A DNA stretch of 64,000 bases from Pseudomonas rhizophila (GTDB lineage: Bacteria; Pseudomonadota; Gammaproteobacteria; Pseudomonadales; Pseudomonadaceae), in NCBI RefSeq assembly GCF_003033885.1, contig NZ_CP024081.1:1829980-1893979 (forward strand). The letters are read 5' to 3'. The stretch's first letter is position 1; every line of letters starts with the position of its first letter. Below, in pieces: positions 54,856-62,014 of this stretch. A program made the position numbers and the translations under genes. Under the pieces are notes generated by a model. It made no database searches and was not told where the DNA came from. It worked only from the letters and a program-made list of their open reading frames with translations.

Positions 54856-54984
54856 GTGGCGAGAGAGCTTGCTCCCGCTGGACTGCGCAGCAGTCCCAAA
54901 TCAGCACGCCTGGTGCATCAGTTCACATGCCGGGGCCGTCTGGGGGCTACTTCGCAGCCCAGCGGGAGCAAGCTCCCTCGCCAC
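54856..54984. repeat. GTGGCGAGAGAGCTTGCTCCC-type palindromic repeat
   Basis: A 129-bp structure with outer arms TGTGGCGAG/CTCGCCACA and inner CTGGACTGC and GGCTACTTCGCAGCC segments. It dominates the 304-base gap between the aminotransferase and the HopJ-like gene; the rest of that gap (54720-54855) holds presumed aminotransferase promoter DNA and no ORF. Confidence 0.7.
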
Positions 54985-55023
54985 AGAAAAGCGGACCTCG
55001 GCACAGAGGGGAGGCGCGTTGGG

Positions 55024-55362
55024 TCAGCGCCGCCGCAACGGCTGAGTCTCGAACTTCACACCCGCCAAGCCATGGGCCATCAGCGCCCGGATATTGCCGT
55101 GGTCGCTGCCCTCAGGCGTGGCCAGTACCGACCGGTAATGTTCGCCGAACGCCAGCAGCGCTTCTTGATCGCTCAAGCCTTCGAGCAGCGCCAGGCCCAG
55201 GGTCTTGCAGGAACCTTCGTTCTGCCCGGCGGCGTTGTCGACGTCACCGTTTTTAAAAGGCTGAGGCTGGTAGTCGTAGCCATTGGCGATAAACGCCAGG
55301 GTGTCGGCAAAAATGTGTTCGCCGCTCTTGAGGCTGGCGCGCAGGGTGTTCAGGTCAGGCAT
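55024..55362 (-). CDS. HopJ family protein
   Basis: A 112-residue protein of the HopJ family: LRASLKSGEHIFADTLAFI at the start, then FKNGDVDNAAGQNEGSCKTLGLA and LLAFGEHYRSVLATPEGSDHGNIRAL. HopJ was named as a type III effector in P. syringae, but homologues occur widely in bacteria without a type III system; none is seen here, so a housekeeping role is more likely. The start (55360-55362) overlaps the DUF1244 stop by eight bases. Confidence 0.85.
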   Translation of the reverse strand: MPDLNTLRASLKSGEHIFADTLAFIANGYDYQPQPFKNGDVDNAAGQNEGSCKTLGLALLEGLSDQEALLAFGEHYRSVLATPEGSDHGNIRALMAHGLAGVKFETQPLRRR

Positions 55363-55651
55363 CGGGTTTTCCTTTGGCGAACGCCGCTTGCTGTTCGGCG
55401 CTGGCTTCTTGCTGGTATTGGGCTTTCCACTCGGCGTAGGGCATGCCGTAAACCACTTCGCGGGCGTCATCGAGGCTGACCTCGATCTGGCGTTCATCGG
55501 CAGCTGCCTTGTACCACTTGGACAGGCAGTTACGGCAGAAGCCGGCGAGGTTCATCAGGTCGATATTCTGCACATCCTTGCGGCTGTCCAGGTGGGCAAC
55601 CAGCCGACGGAAAGCGGCGGCTTCAAGTTCGAGGCGTTGTTGGTCGTTCAT
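55355..55651 (-). CDS. DUF1244 family protein
   Basis: A 98-residue soluble helical protein with the DUF1244 pattern AFRRLVAHLDSRKDVQNIDLMNLAGFCRNCL-S/KWY and a DAREVVYGMPYAEWKAQY segment. The two cysteines in GFCRNCLSKW could bind metal. Function is unknown. It overlaps the HopJ-family gene by eight bases, so the two are co-translated. Confidence 0.85.
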   Translation of the reverse strand: MNDQQRLELEAAAFRRLVAHLDSRKDVQNIDLMNLAGFCRNCLSKWYKAAADERQIEVSLDDAREVVYGMPYAEWKAQYQQEASAEQQAAFAKGKPDA

Positions 55652-55667
55652 GGTGGTCTCTGCGAGA

Positions 55668-55745
55668 CAGCTTCAAGTGGCAAGCTTCAAGCTGCAAGTG
55701 GGTTTGCGGTCATCAGGCTTGAAGCTTACAGCTTGTAGCTTTTAG
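55668..55745. repeat. GCTTCAAGCTGCAAG-type palindromic repeat
   Basis: A run of CTTCAAG, GCTTCAAGCTGCAAG and CTTGAAGCTTACAGCTTGTAGC motifs with internal dyads fills the gap between the folX stop and the DUF1244 start. A fragment of the same type is at 43960. Confidence 0.55.
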
Positions 55746-55748
55746 CGG

Positions 55749-56129
55749 CTACGAAGTAGCCCGGCTGGCGGCGAGCGTAATCGATACTGACTCGGCAAAT
55801 CGCAAGGCGTGGGGCTTGTCGACTTCGACTTCGGCATACAGCACCGATTCGTTGGCCATGACCAGATCGAGCAGTTCCTGGGTCAGGCGTTCGAGCAGGG
55901 CGAAACGGTTGCCTTCCACGTGGGCGATGATCGCCTTGGTGATGGTGCGGTAGTTCAGAGCGTGGTCGATGTCGTTGTCGCGCACCGCATCCTGGGCCGC
56001 GTAGAGGATGGTCAGGTTGATCAACACATCCTGTTTGTTGAGGATTTCGTCCTCGTTGATGCCAATGAACGTGCGCAAGCGCAAGTCCTTGACCTTGATG
56101 CGCGCCATGGCGGGTTGAAGTTGTGGCAT
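55749..56129 (-). CDS. folX: Dihydroneopterin triphosphate 2'-epimerase
   Basis: A 126-residue T-fold enzyme. It matches FolX rather than Fol[22 protein letters not shown], the [23 protein letters not shown] core and the [13 protein letters not shown] end are as in E. coli FolX. It makes dihydromonapterin triphosphate, the precursor of tetrahydromonapterin, the Pseudomonas phenylalanine hydroxylase cofactor. It directly follows folE. Confidence 0.92.
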   Translation of the reverse strand: MPQLQPAMARIKVKDLRLRTFIGINEDEILNKQDVLINLTILYAAQDAVRDNDIDHALNYRTITKAIIAHVEGNRFALLERLTQELLDLVMANESVLYAEVEVDKPHALRFAESVSITLAASRATS

Positions 56130-56687
56130 TTACTTGCTCCGTCGAATCAATTGCAGGAACTCCTGGCGGGTGGTGCTGGATTCGCGAAAGACGCCGAGCA
56201 TCACCGAGGTGTTCATGGTCGAGTTCTGTTTTTCGACACCGCGCATCATCATGCACATGTGCTGGGCTTCGATCACCACCGCAACGCCGGCCGCCTGGGT
56301 GACCTGCTGCACCGCGTCGGCAATTTGCCGGGTGAGGTTTTCCTGGATTTGCAGGCGGCGGGCGAACATGTCCACCAGCCGGGCGATCTTCGACAGCCCC
56401 AGGACCTTGCCCGTAGGAATATAAGCCACATGAGCCTTGCCGATGAAGGGCAGCAGATGATGTTCGCACAGGGAATAGAGTTCGATGTCGGCGACGATCA
56501 CCATTTCATCGCTGTCGGAGGCGAACAGGGCGCCGTTGACGATCTGTTCGACGCTTTGTTCATAGCCGTGACAAAGGTACTGCATGGCCTTGGCCGCGCG
56601 CACCGGAGTATCCAGCAGGCCTTCGCGTTCCGGGTCTTCACCCAGGCCGATGAGGATCTCGCGATAGTTCTGGGGCGATAGCGCCAT
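56130..56687 (-). CDS. folE: GTP cyclohydrolase I
   Basis: A 185-residue type I GTP cyclohydrolase forming 7,8-dihydroneopterin triphosphate. The zinc ligands are in [11 protein letters not shown] and [20 protein letters not shown] and [16 protein letters not shown] are typical. The start at 56685-56687 ([12 protein letters not shown]) was chosen over a longer reading by six residues. It lies between folM and folX; this grouping serves pterin cofactor synthesis. Confidence 0.95.
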   Translation of the reverse strand: MALSPQNYREILIGLGEDPEREGLLDTPVRAAKAMQYLCHGYEQSVEQIVNGALFASDSDEMVIVADIELYSLCEHHLLPFIGKAHVAYIPTGKVLGLSKIARLVDMFARRLQIQENLTRQIADAVQQVTQAAGVAVVIEAQHMCMMMRGVEKQNSTMNTSVMLGVFRESSTTRQEFLQLIRRSK

Positions 56688-56707
56688 GGTGCATCCTCGA
56701 AGCAAGG

Positions 56708-57418
56708 CTATTTGACGTGCCGGCCGCCGTTGACGGTCAGGGTCGTGCCGGTGACGTAGGGGTTGTCCAGCAGATAACGCAGGCTCTGATAGATCACTTC
56801 ACTGCCGGGCTCGATGCCCAGCGCGGACTTGGCCAGGGCCTTGGCACGGTAGGCCGCGTCGTCTTCGGGATTGAACAGTAGCAGGGCCGGGGCAATTGCG
56901 TTGACCTTGATGTGTGGCGCGTATTTCGCCGCGAACGACAGGGTCAGGCTTTCGAGCCCGGCCTTGGTGGCGCAATAGGCGATATGCCGGCTGCTGCCCT
57001 TGCGCGTGACGTCATCGCTGATGTGCACGATATCCGCCGGGGTTGAGCGTTGCAGCAGCTCGGCACACTGCAGGTTGATCAGGTAGGGGGCGAGCATATG
57101 CACGGCGAACATGGCGTTGAACGCAGCGGCTTCGTGGCCGGGCGTCTCGGTCAGCCATGCCGAGGCGTTGTGGACAATGGCGCGCAATCGGTCGGTGTGC
57201 TGCTTGAGCTGATCAATGAAGGCCGAAATCCCGGTTTCATTGGAAAAGTCAGCGAACAGCACGATCGCCCCCAGATCCCGCAACGCCTGCACGCCCGGGC
57301 GCTCGGTGCGGAAAGTGGCGATTACCGGATGACCGTCTTCGAGCAATCGACGGGCGCAGTGCAAACCGACGCGCTGGGCTGCGCCAGTGATCAGGATCGG
57401 AGCGGTGGCGCTGGGCAT
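56708..57418 (-). CDS. folM: Dihydromonapterin reductase
   Basis: A 236-residue short-chain dehydrogenase. The NADPH loop is [18 protein letters not shown], with NASAW and [11 protein letters not shown] (Tyr/Lys catalytic pair). The C-terminus [17 protein letters not shown] is FolM-like. It reduces dihydromonapterin to tetrahydromonapterin. It heads folM-folE-folX. Confidence 0.93.
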   Translation of the reverse strand: MPSATAPILITGAAQRVGLHCARRLLEDGHPVIATFRTERPGVQALRDLGAIVLFADFSNETGISAFIDQLKQHTDRLRAIVHNASAWLTETPGHEAAAFNAMFAVHMLAPYLINLQCAELLQRSTPADIVHISDDVTRKGSSRHIAYCATKAGLESLTLSFAAKYAPHIKVNAIAPALLLFNPEDDAAYRAKALAKSALGIEPGSEVIYQSLRYLLDNPYVTGTTLTVNGGRHVK

Positions 57419-57480
57419 AGGAAGGCTCGGTTCACGGCAATCGTAAAACTATAACAGCGACGCAAGGTGGCGACGACTCT

Positions 57481-57502
57481 GTGGGAGCAAGCCCGCTCCC
57501 AC
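57481..57502. repeat. Minimal REP palindrome
   Basis: GTGGGAGCAAGCCCGCTCCCAC, a 22-base self-complementary copy in the folM/monooxygenase gap. Confidence 0.65.
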
Positions 57503-57552
57503 AGTGACCCTTGTTGAACGCGAACGCTGCGGCCGACGAGAACGGCCCGGCA

Positions 57553-58122
57553 TCACTGATTCTGCGTAGCCGGCTTGGCTGGCAGTGCTTTGGGCGCTGC
57601 ACCGTTCAACCAACCCGCCAGCAGGTGAGTCGACATCGGAATAAACAGATAGACCATCAATGGCGTCAGAATGAGTGTGCTGATCAGCACGCGGCTCATC
57701 ATTCCCAGCTCACTGAGCAATGGCCCCAGCAGAAAGTTGAACAGCAGCGACACCGGAAAGAACGCGAGCCAGATGGCCACGGCCTGTTTCCAGCGCGGTG
57801 GCCGTTGATCGCCGGCGCCAAACCAACCGTCGATACCGCGCACCCTGTGTTCCGAAGGGTGGGCAAACAGCTCGCTGCCTCGCGCCAGCCACGCCGTGCG
57901 CGAGGCCGAGTGCTCCCAGGCATGCAGGGTCTGCTCGTCGGCAAAGCGGAAAATAATCTGGAATTCATCGCTCTGAGGCGGTGGCGCGAGTACACCGGAA
58001 CCCAGGTAGCCGGGAAAGTCGGTGGCCAATTGTTCGCCTTCGCGCAACCAGACGATCAGGTCCTGATAGCGCCCATTGGCGACACGACGGGCCACCATCA
58101 AGGTGACGGGTGAGGTAGACAT
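57553..58122 (-). CDS. Membrane-anchored antibiotic biosynthesis monooxygenase (ABM) domain protein
   Basis: A 189-residue protein. Residues about 1-95 form an ABM/dimeric alpha-beta barrel domain (VTLMVARRVANGRYQDLIVWLREG, EFQIIFRFADEQTLHAWEHS). Two C-terminal membrane helices follow (AVAIWLAFFPVSLLFNFLLG and VLISTLILTPLMVYLFI). Such domains act as heme-degrading or quinone-forming oxygenases in some family members, but catalysis is not shown. It is divergent from the LitR-like regulator across a 219-base gap, suggesting shared control. Confidence 0.8.
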   Translation of the reverse strand: MSTSPVTLMVARRVANGRYQDLIVWLREGEQLATDFPGYLGSGVLAPPPQSDEFQIIFRFADEQTLHAWEHSASRTAWLARGSELFAHPSEHRVRGIDGWFGAGDQRPPRWKQAVAIWLAFFPVSLLFNFLLGPLLSELGMMSRVLISTLILTPLMVYLFIPMSTHLLAGWLNGAAPKALPAKPATQNQ

Positions 58123-58275
58123 TATGTATCTCCGTAAAACAGGTGCGGTACTCCGGGTAGGAGATTCGCGGGAACGCCCCAGGGTGGTGGGGCGCGTCCG
58201 TTCGCCAAAAAGCACGCAAGGTTTATTCCTTCTTGAGTGAAAAGCAACAAAATCGCGCATCAGTGGCGTTTGTTC

Positions 58276-58306
58276 TTGTCATCCTATGACTCAGAGGGAG
58301 TACACT
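58276..58306 (+). promoter_or_regulatory. Candidate 19-bp-spacer promoter for the LitR-like regulator
   Basis: TTGTCA and TACACT are separated by 19 bases, the unusually long spacer that MerR-type regulators act on. Only a weak dyad (ATGACTCA-like) lies between. Assigned by eye. Confidence 0.3.
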
Positions 58307-58341
58307 GGGATCCAATTTGCCAGCCGGAATTGTCTGCCAAA

Positions 58342-59301
58342 ATGAGCGTAATCACTGAGGATAACTTCGTTTTCCAGGCAACCACTGCCTTGAGGCAGGA
58401 GGAACTGTTCCCCATCCGCGAAGTAGCGCGGTTGACCGGCGTGAACCCCGTGACCTTGCGCGCGTGGGAGCGTCGCTACGGTCTGATTCAGCCCACGCGC
58501 ACCGAAAGCGGGCATCGCTTGTACTCCGTCGGCGATATCGAAAAGGTGCGCAGCATCCTCGCCTGGATTGAGCGCGGGGTGGTCGTGAGCAAAGTGGGAA
58601 AGATCCTGACCAAGACCGAATCGGTGCAACCGGTTTCCGCGCTTATTTCCTCAGATCTGGTGAAAGCCGACTATGCCCAGTGGCAACAACAGGTGGCTGG
58701 CGCGGTTGGCAACTTTGACGATATAGAGCTGGACCGTCTCTACGGGCAGATATTTTCCACCTACGCCGTGCCGATCGTATTTCAGGACATCCTGATGCCG
58801 GTCTGGCGACAGTTGCAGCAACGCCAGCAGGAGTTCGGACAAACCAGCGAATGGGTGTTTTTCGATGGGTTCCTGCGCTCACGCATCATCCAGCGACTCC
58901 TGCTCAAGCGCGAAGCCCAGTCGCGACGGGTGTTGGTCGTGGGCATTGTCGGTCAATGTCGAGAGCTGGAGTTGCTGGTCACGGCGCTGTTCGTCTCCAA
59001 GGCGGAAGTCGGCGTCAGGGTGTTGACCATTGGGCTGCCATTCGACGAACTGACCCTGGTGTGCCAAAAGGTCCAGCCGTTGGCGTTGGTGCTGGTTTCC
59101 AACCATGCACCGCCTGCCGAGTTACCTAAGCGCCTGAACAAGTTGGCGATGGGCCTGGACTGCCCACTGATGCTGGCCGGTGACGCGTCCGATCTGCTTC
59201 AGGACAGCCTCGCCGGGTCGTCGATCGGTTGCCTGGGCAGTGAAGGGACCTTGATACATCAGCGGTTGCGACAGCTATTGGCGGGAAATCTGGATACCTG
59301 A
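58342..59301 (+). CDS. MerR-family regulator, LitR/CarH type lacking B12 ligands
   Basis: A 319-residue DNA-binding protein. The N-terminal MerR winged helix (REVARLTGVNPVTLRAWERRYGLI, residues 26-49; GHRLYSVGDIEKVR) is followed by a LitR/CarH-type helical domain (about 105-190) and a Rossmann-like B12-binding-fold domain (about 195-310). The CarH B12 motif E/DxHxxG is replaced by Q205-C-R207-E-L-E210, and the Wx9EH element by a segment ending E170-W171. It therefore looks like the class II LitR proteins of P. putida, which act with a LOV photosensor. It is divergent from the ABM gene. The ATG at 58342 gives the best match. Confidence 0.82.
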   Translation: MSVITEDNFVFQATTALRQEELFPIREVARLTGVNPVTLRAWERRYGLIQPTRTESGHRLYSVGDIEKVRSILAWIERGVVVSKVGKILTKTESVQPVSALISSDLVKADYAQWQQQVAGAVGNFDDIELDRLYGQIFSTYAVPIVFQDILMPVWRQLQQRQQEFGQTSEWVFFDGFLRSRIIQRLLLKREAQSRRVLVVGIVGQCRELELLVTALFVSKAEVGVRVLTIGLPFDELTLVCQKVQPLALVLVSNHAPPAELPKRLNKLAMGLDCPLMLAGDASDLLQDSLAGSSIGCLGSEGTLIHQRLRQLLAGNLDT

Positions 59302-59324
59302 TAACCGGCAGGTCAAGCCGTGCA

Positions 59325-59930
59325 CTAGATGTGCATGGCCGGATGGGTCAGACGGTGTTGCTGAAGGATGTATTGGCGCAGGCGCTCGGTCTCATCCTCG
59401 TCATTCTGGCTCAGGTGGTAGGCGTACAGGCCCTGATCGGTTTCCCGTTCCAGTGTGCCGCGCAAGGAAATCCTTTCATAACCTGATGGGCTGAACCACA
59501 AGGCAAATTGCTTTGGCGGCTTGGTCCGACTGCGGTTTTGCAACAGGATTCCTTTGCAGGACACCTCATGGGCCCAGAGCGGCCCGGGCAGGCCTTTGGC
59601 ATTTTCCAGCGCCACCGGCTCGTCAAGCGTGAGGCGCCATGGCCGAATTTTCGGCCCATCTTCGTAGATGCTGGGCACACCCAGACGCAGGTGCATTGCG
59701 TGGAATTCGTCTTCCACCAGGTGCAACGGAAAAGTCATTTGCTGGTTTTCGAAGTTGGCTTGCAGCGTCACCTGTTCGTTGGCCGCCAGACGCGTCAGCA
59801 AGTCACGAATCTGCGACCCGCCGTTTACCAGCAAGCTCGACGTTACATCCCGCTCGTTGAGTTGCGGGTTGTGCTGCATGGTCCGGATGAAATCCAATTC
59901 ATCCTGCGTCAGTAGGGCGTCGCGCTGCAT
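59325..59930 (-). CDS. PilZ-like domain protein
   Basis: A 201-residue soluble protein resembling flagellar-brake PilZ proteins. A PilZN-like part covers about 30-90. The PilZ core has RPWR (R96, R99) and, 23 residues later, EVSCKG (E122-S124-G127), a variant of the RxxxR and D/NxSxxG c-di-GMP motifs with Glu in place of Asp/Asn. c-di-GMP binding is plausible but not certain. It follows the LOV gene by 54 bases in the same direction and converges on the LitR-like gene, with only 23 bases between stops. Confidence 0.68.
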   Translation of the reverse strand: MQRDALLTQDELDFIRTMQHNPQLNERDVTSSLLVNGGSQIRDLLTRLAANEQVTLQANFENQQMTFPLHLVEDEFHAMHLRLGVPSIYEDGPKIRPWRLTLDEPVALENAKGLPGPLWAHEVSCKGILLQNRSRTKPPKQFALWFSPSGYERISLRGTLERETDQGLYAYHLSQNDEDETERLRQYILQQHRLTHPAMHI

Positions 59931-59984
59931 GATGTGCTCGAAAAGAGGATTTACACTTTCACTGGTGATTGTAGTGACTGACCG

Positions 59985-60461
59985 CTAATTCGCCGGTTTG
60001 TTTGCGCCGTTCGTCGCTTCGAGTCGGGCAATGGTTGCTCGTGCTTCGGCCAGCTCCTTTTCCAGCTGGGCGACGCGTTGCTGAGCCTTGACCTGAGCGG
60101 TCACGTCTTTTTGCACGCCCACGAAATAAGTGCGTCCGTCAGCCTCGTTTTTCACCGTCGACAGAGACAACTCATTCCAGAAAGGGCTGCCGTCCTTGCG
60201 GTAGTTGCGCAGAATTTCCCGGCAGGCACCGTTCTGCTTGAGGGCCGTGCGAATCTGCTCCAGGGCCGGCTGGTCGCGATCACCTGACTGCAGGAATCGG
60301 CAATCCTGATAAAGAATCTCTTCACTGCTGTAGCCGGTCAGCCGTTCGAAAGCCGGGTTTACATAGATCAGGATATTGTCTTCATCGCCTTCTTTTTCAG
60401 CGATGACAATGCCGTCGTTCGAGGCGTTGATGACCAGTTGCATCAGTTGAGCATTAATCAT
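59985..60461 (-). CDS. Short LOV blue-light photoreceptor
   Basis: A 158-residue protein: one LOV/PAS domain (residues about 10-121) plus a C-terminal coiled coil (about 122-150), no effector domain. The photoactive Cys54 is in LYQDCRFLQSG, the FMN contacts in NYRKDGSPFWNELS and FVGVQKDVT. The pattern is that of the P. putida short LOV proteins PpSB1/PpSB2. The start is the ATG at 60459-60461, nine bases after AAGGG; the in-frame ATG at 60468-60470 has no spacing to that site. Divergent from the flavodoxin. Confidence 0.93.
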   Translation of the reverse strand: MINAQLMQLVINASNDGIVIAEKEGDEDNILIYVNPAFERLTGYSSEEILYQDCRFLQSGDRDQPALEQIRTALKQNGACREILRNYRKDGSPFWNELSLSTVKNEADGRTYFVGVQKDVTAQVKAQQRVAQLEKELAEARATIARLEATNGANKPAN

Positions 60462-60617
60462 GGGCGACATCCCTTGAACATCCCTGTGTGCGCTGCATTT
60501 TAGAAGAACCTACCGCGATGTCTACTGGCCATTATTGGATGTTGAGAGTCAATCGCAGCGTTGCGTCTGAGCCTGCTACTATCGCCGCTCTTTTTATTCA
60601 GGTTCAGGATCAGATTG

Positions 60618-61073
60618 ATGAAAGTCGCCATCCTTTCGGGTTCCGTCTACGGGACCGCCGAAGAAGTCGCTCGGCACGCCGCCAAACTGCTCGGTGAAGC
60701 GGGTTTTGAAACGCTGCACAACCCGCGCGCAAGCCTTGCGGACATTCAGGCGTTTGGCCCGGCGGCCTTGCTGGCCGTGACTTCCACGACGGGCATGGGA
60801 GAGTTGCCGGACAACTTGATGCCCTTATATTCGACGATTCGCGACCAATTGCCAGCCTTTTTTCGTGACCTGCCGGGTGCCGTGATAGGCCTGGGCGACG
60901 CCAGTTATGGCGATACCTTCTGCGGCGGTGGCGAGCAGATGCGCGAGTTGTTCGCCGAGCTGGGCGTGCGCGAGGTATTGCCCATGTTGCGTCTGGATGC
61001 CAGCGAAAGCGTCACCCCGGAAACCGATGCCGAACCTTGGCTGGAGGCGTTGATCGACGCGCTGCGTCGCTAA
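60618..61073 (+). CDS. Flavodoxin (MioC-like)
   Basis: A 151-residue FMN-binding electron carrier. The P-loop-like SGSVYGTAEEVARHAAKLL near the N-terminus and TSTTGMGELPDNLMPLY and GLGDASYGDTFCGGGEQM bind the FMN. It resembles MioC. The start at 60618 is the family-consistent ATG; a longer reading adds 19 residues. It shares the divergent region with the LOV gene. Confidence 0.9.
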   Translation: MKVAILSGSVYGTAEEVARHAAKLLGEAGFETLHNPRASLADIQAFGPAALLAVTSTTGMGELPDNLMPLYSTIRDQLPAFFRDLPGAVIGLGDASYGDTFCGGGEQMRELFAELGVREVLPMLRLDASESVTPETDAEPWLEALIDALRR

Positions 61074-61174
61074 CGTAATGTGAGGTGAACGGTCACCCCC
61101 GGATGACTCGCTCGGCCAGTAAGCTGGCTGCCAATGCAACTACCGACCTCGCGGGAGCTGACTAGACTGGTTAG

Positions 61175-61200
61175 CTTGTTCATGACTGTTTCAGAACAAG
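61175..61200. promoter_or_regulatory. Dyad upstream of the aldolase-hydrolase pair
   Basis: CTTGTTC and GAACAAG form a perfect 7-bp dyad with a 12-base spacer, 31 bases upstream of the GTG start. A TATAAC stretch follows it at 61204, so it could be an operator. Confidence 0.35.
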
Positions 61201-61231
61201 CACCTATAACTAGAAAGCAGAGGTCAGAGCC

Positions 61232-62014
61232 GTGAGCGTAGCGCCCGTCCCATCGACACTCAGCATCAAGGATCAGGTCAGTGCCGCCGAATGGCAAACC
61301 CGCGTCGATCTGGCCGCCTGTTACCGGCTAGTCGCCCTGTATGGCTGGGATGACCTGATTTTCACGCATATATCCGCCAAGGTGCCCGGGACCGATGATT
61401 TTTTGATCAACCCGTTCGGGTTGATGTTTCATGAGGTCACCGCCTCGAGCCTGGTCAAGGTCGATCAGGCCGGCAACAAGCTGATGGACAGCCCCTACGA
61501 GATCAATCCGGCCGGTTATACCATCCACAGTGCGGTGCATGAGGTGCGGCACGATGTGGTGTGTGTGCTGCATACCCACACGGCGGCCGGCGTTGCTGTG
61601 TCGGCACAGAAGCAGGGTGTGTTGCCTATCAGCCAGCAATCGTTGTTCGTATTGTCGAGTCTGGCGTATCACGCCTATGAAGGCGTGGCCCTCAATCACG
61701 AAGAGAAGGCCCGCCTGCAGGCGGATCTGGGCGCCAATAATTTCCTGATGCTGCACAATCACGGTCTGCTGACCTGTGGCGGCACCATTGCCGACACCTT
61801 CCTGATGATGTTCACCTTCCAGCGAGCCTGTGACATCCAGGTCCTGGCGCTCAACGGTGGGGCTGAACTGATCGCCATCGAGCCGCAGATACTGGCCGGC
61901 GCCCGGGCGATGATTGCCGGGGTGACCAAAAGCGCCCAAGGCATGGGAGGCGCGCTGGCATGGCCGGCGTTGCTGCGCAAGCTGGATCAACAAGATTCGG
62001 GTTATAGATGCTGA
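61232..62014 (+). CDS. Class II aldolase/adducin family protein
   Basis: A 260-residue zinc aldolase-fold protein. The metal ligands are in VCVLHTHTAAGVAV (paired His near 111-113) and FLMLHNHGLLTCGG; the substrate loops DLIFTHISAKVPG and LINPFGLMFHEVTASSLV are typical. Related enzymes are fuculose-phosphate aldolase and adducin-like proteins; the substrate is unknown. The GTG at 61232 was chosen. Its stop overlaps the hydrolase ATG by 7 bases, so the two are probably co-translated. Confidence 0.87.
   Translation: MSVAPVPSTLSIKDQVSAAEWQTRVDLAACYRLVALYGWDDLIFTHISAKVPGTDDFLINPFGLMFHEVTASSLVKVDQAGNKLMDSPYEINPAGYTIHSAVHEVRHDVVCVLHTHTAAGVAVSAQKQGVLPISQQSLFVLSSLAYHAYEGVALNHEEKARLQADLGANNFLMLHNHGLLTCGGTIADTFLMMFTFQRACDIQVLALNGGAELIAIEPQILAGARAMIAGVTKSAQGMGGALAWPALLRKLDQQDSGYRC

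Noticed and set aside
55024..55362. HopJ as evidence for type III secretion
   Set aside because: HopJ-family proteins are widespread outside T3SS bacteria, there is no secretion apparatus or hrp-type promoter here.
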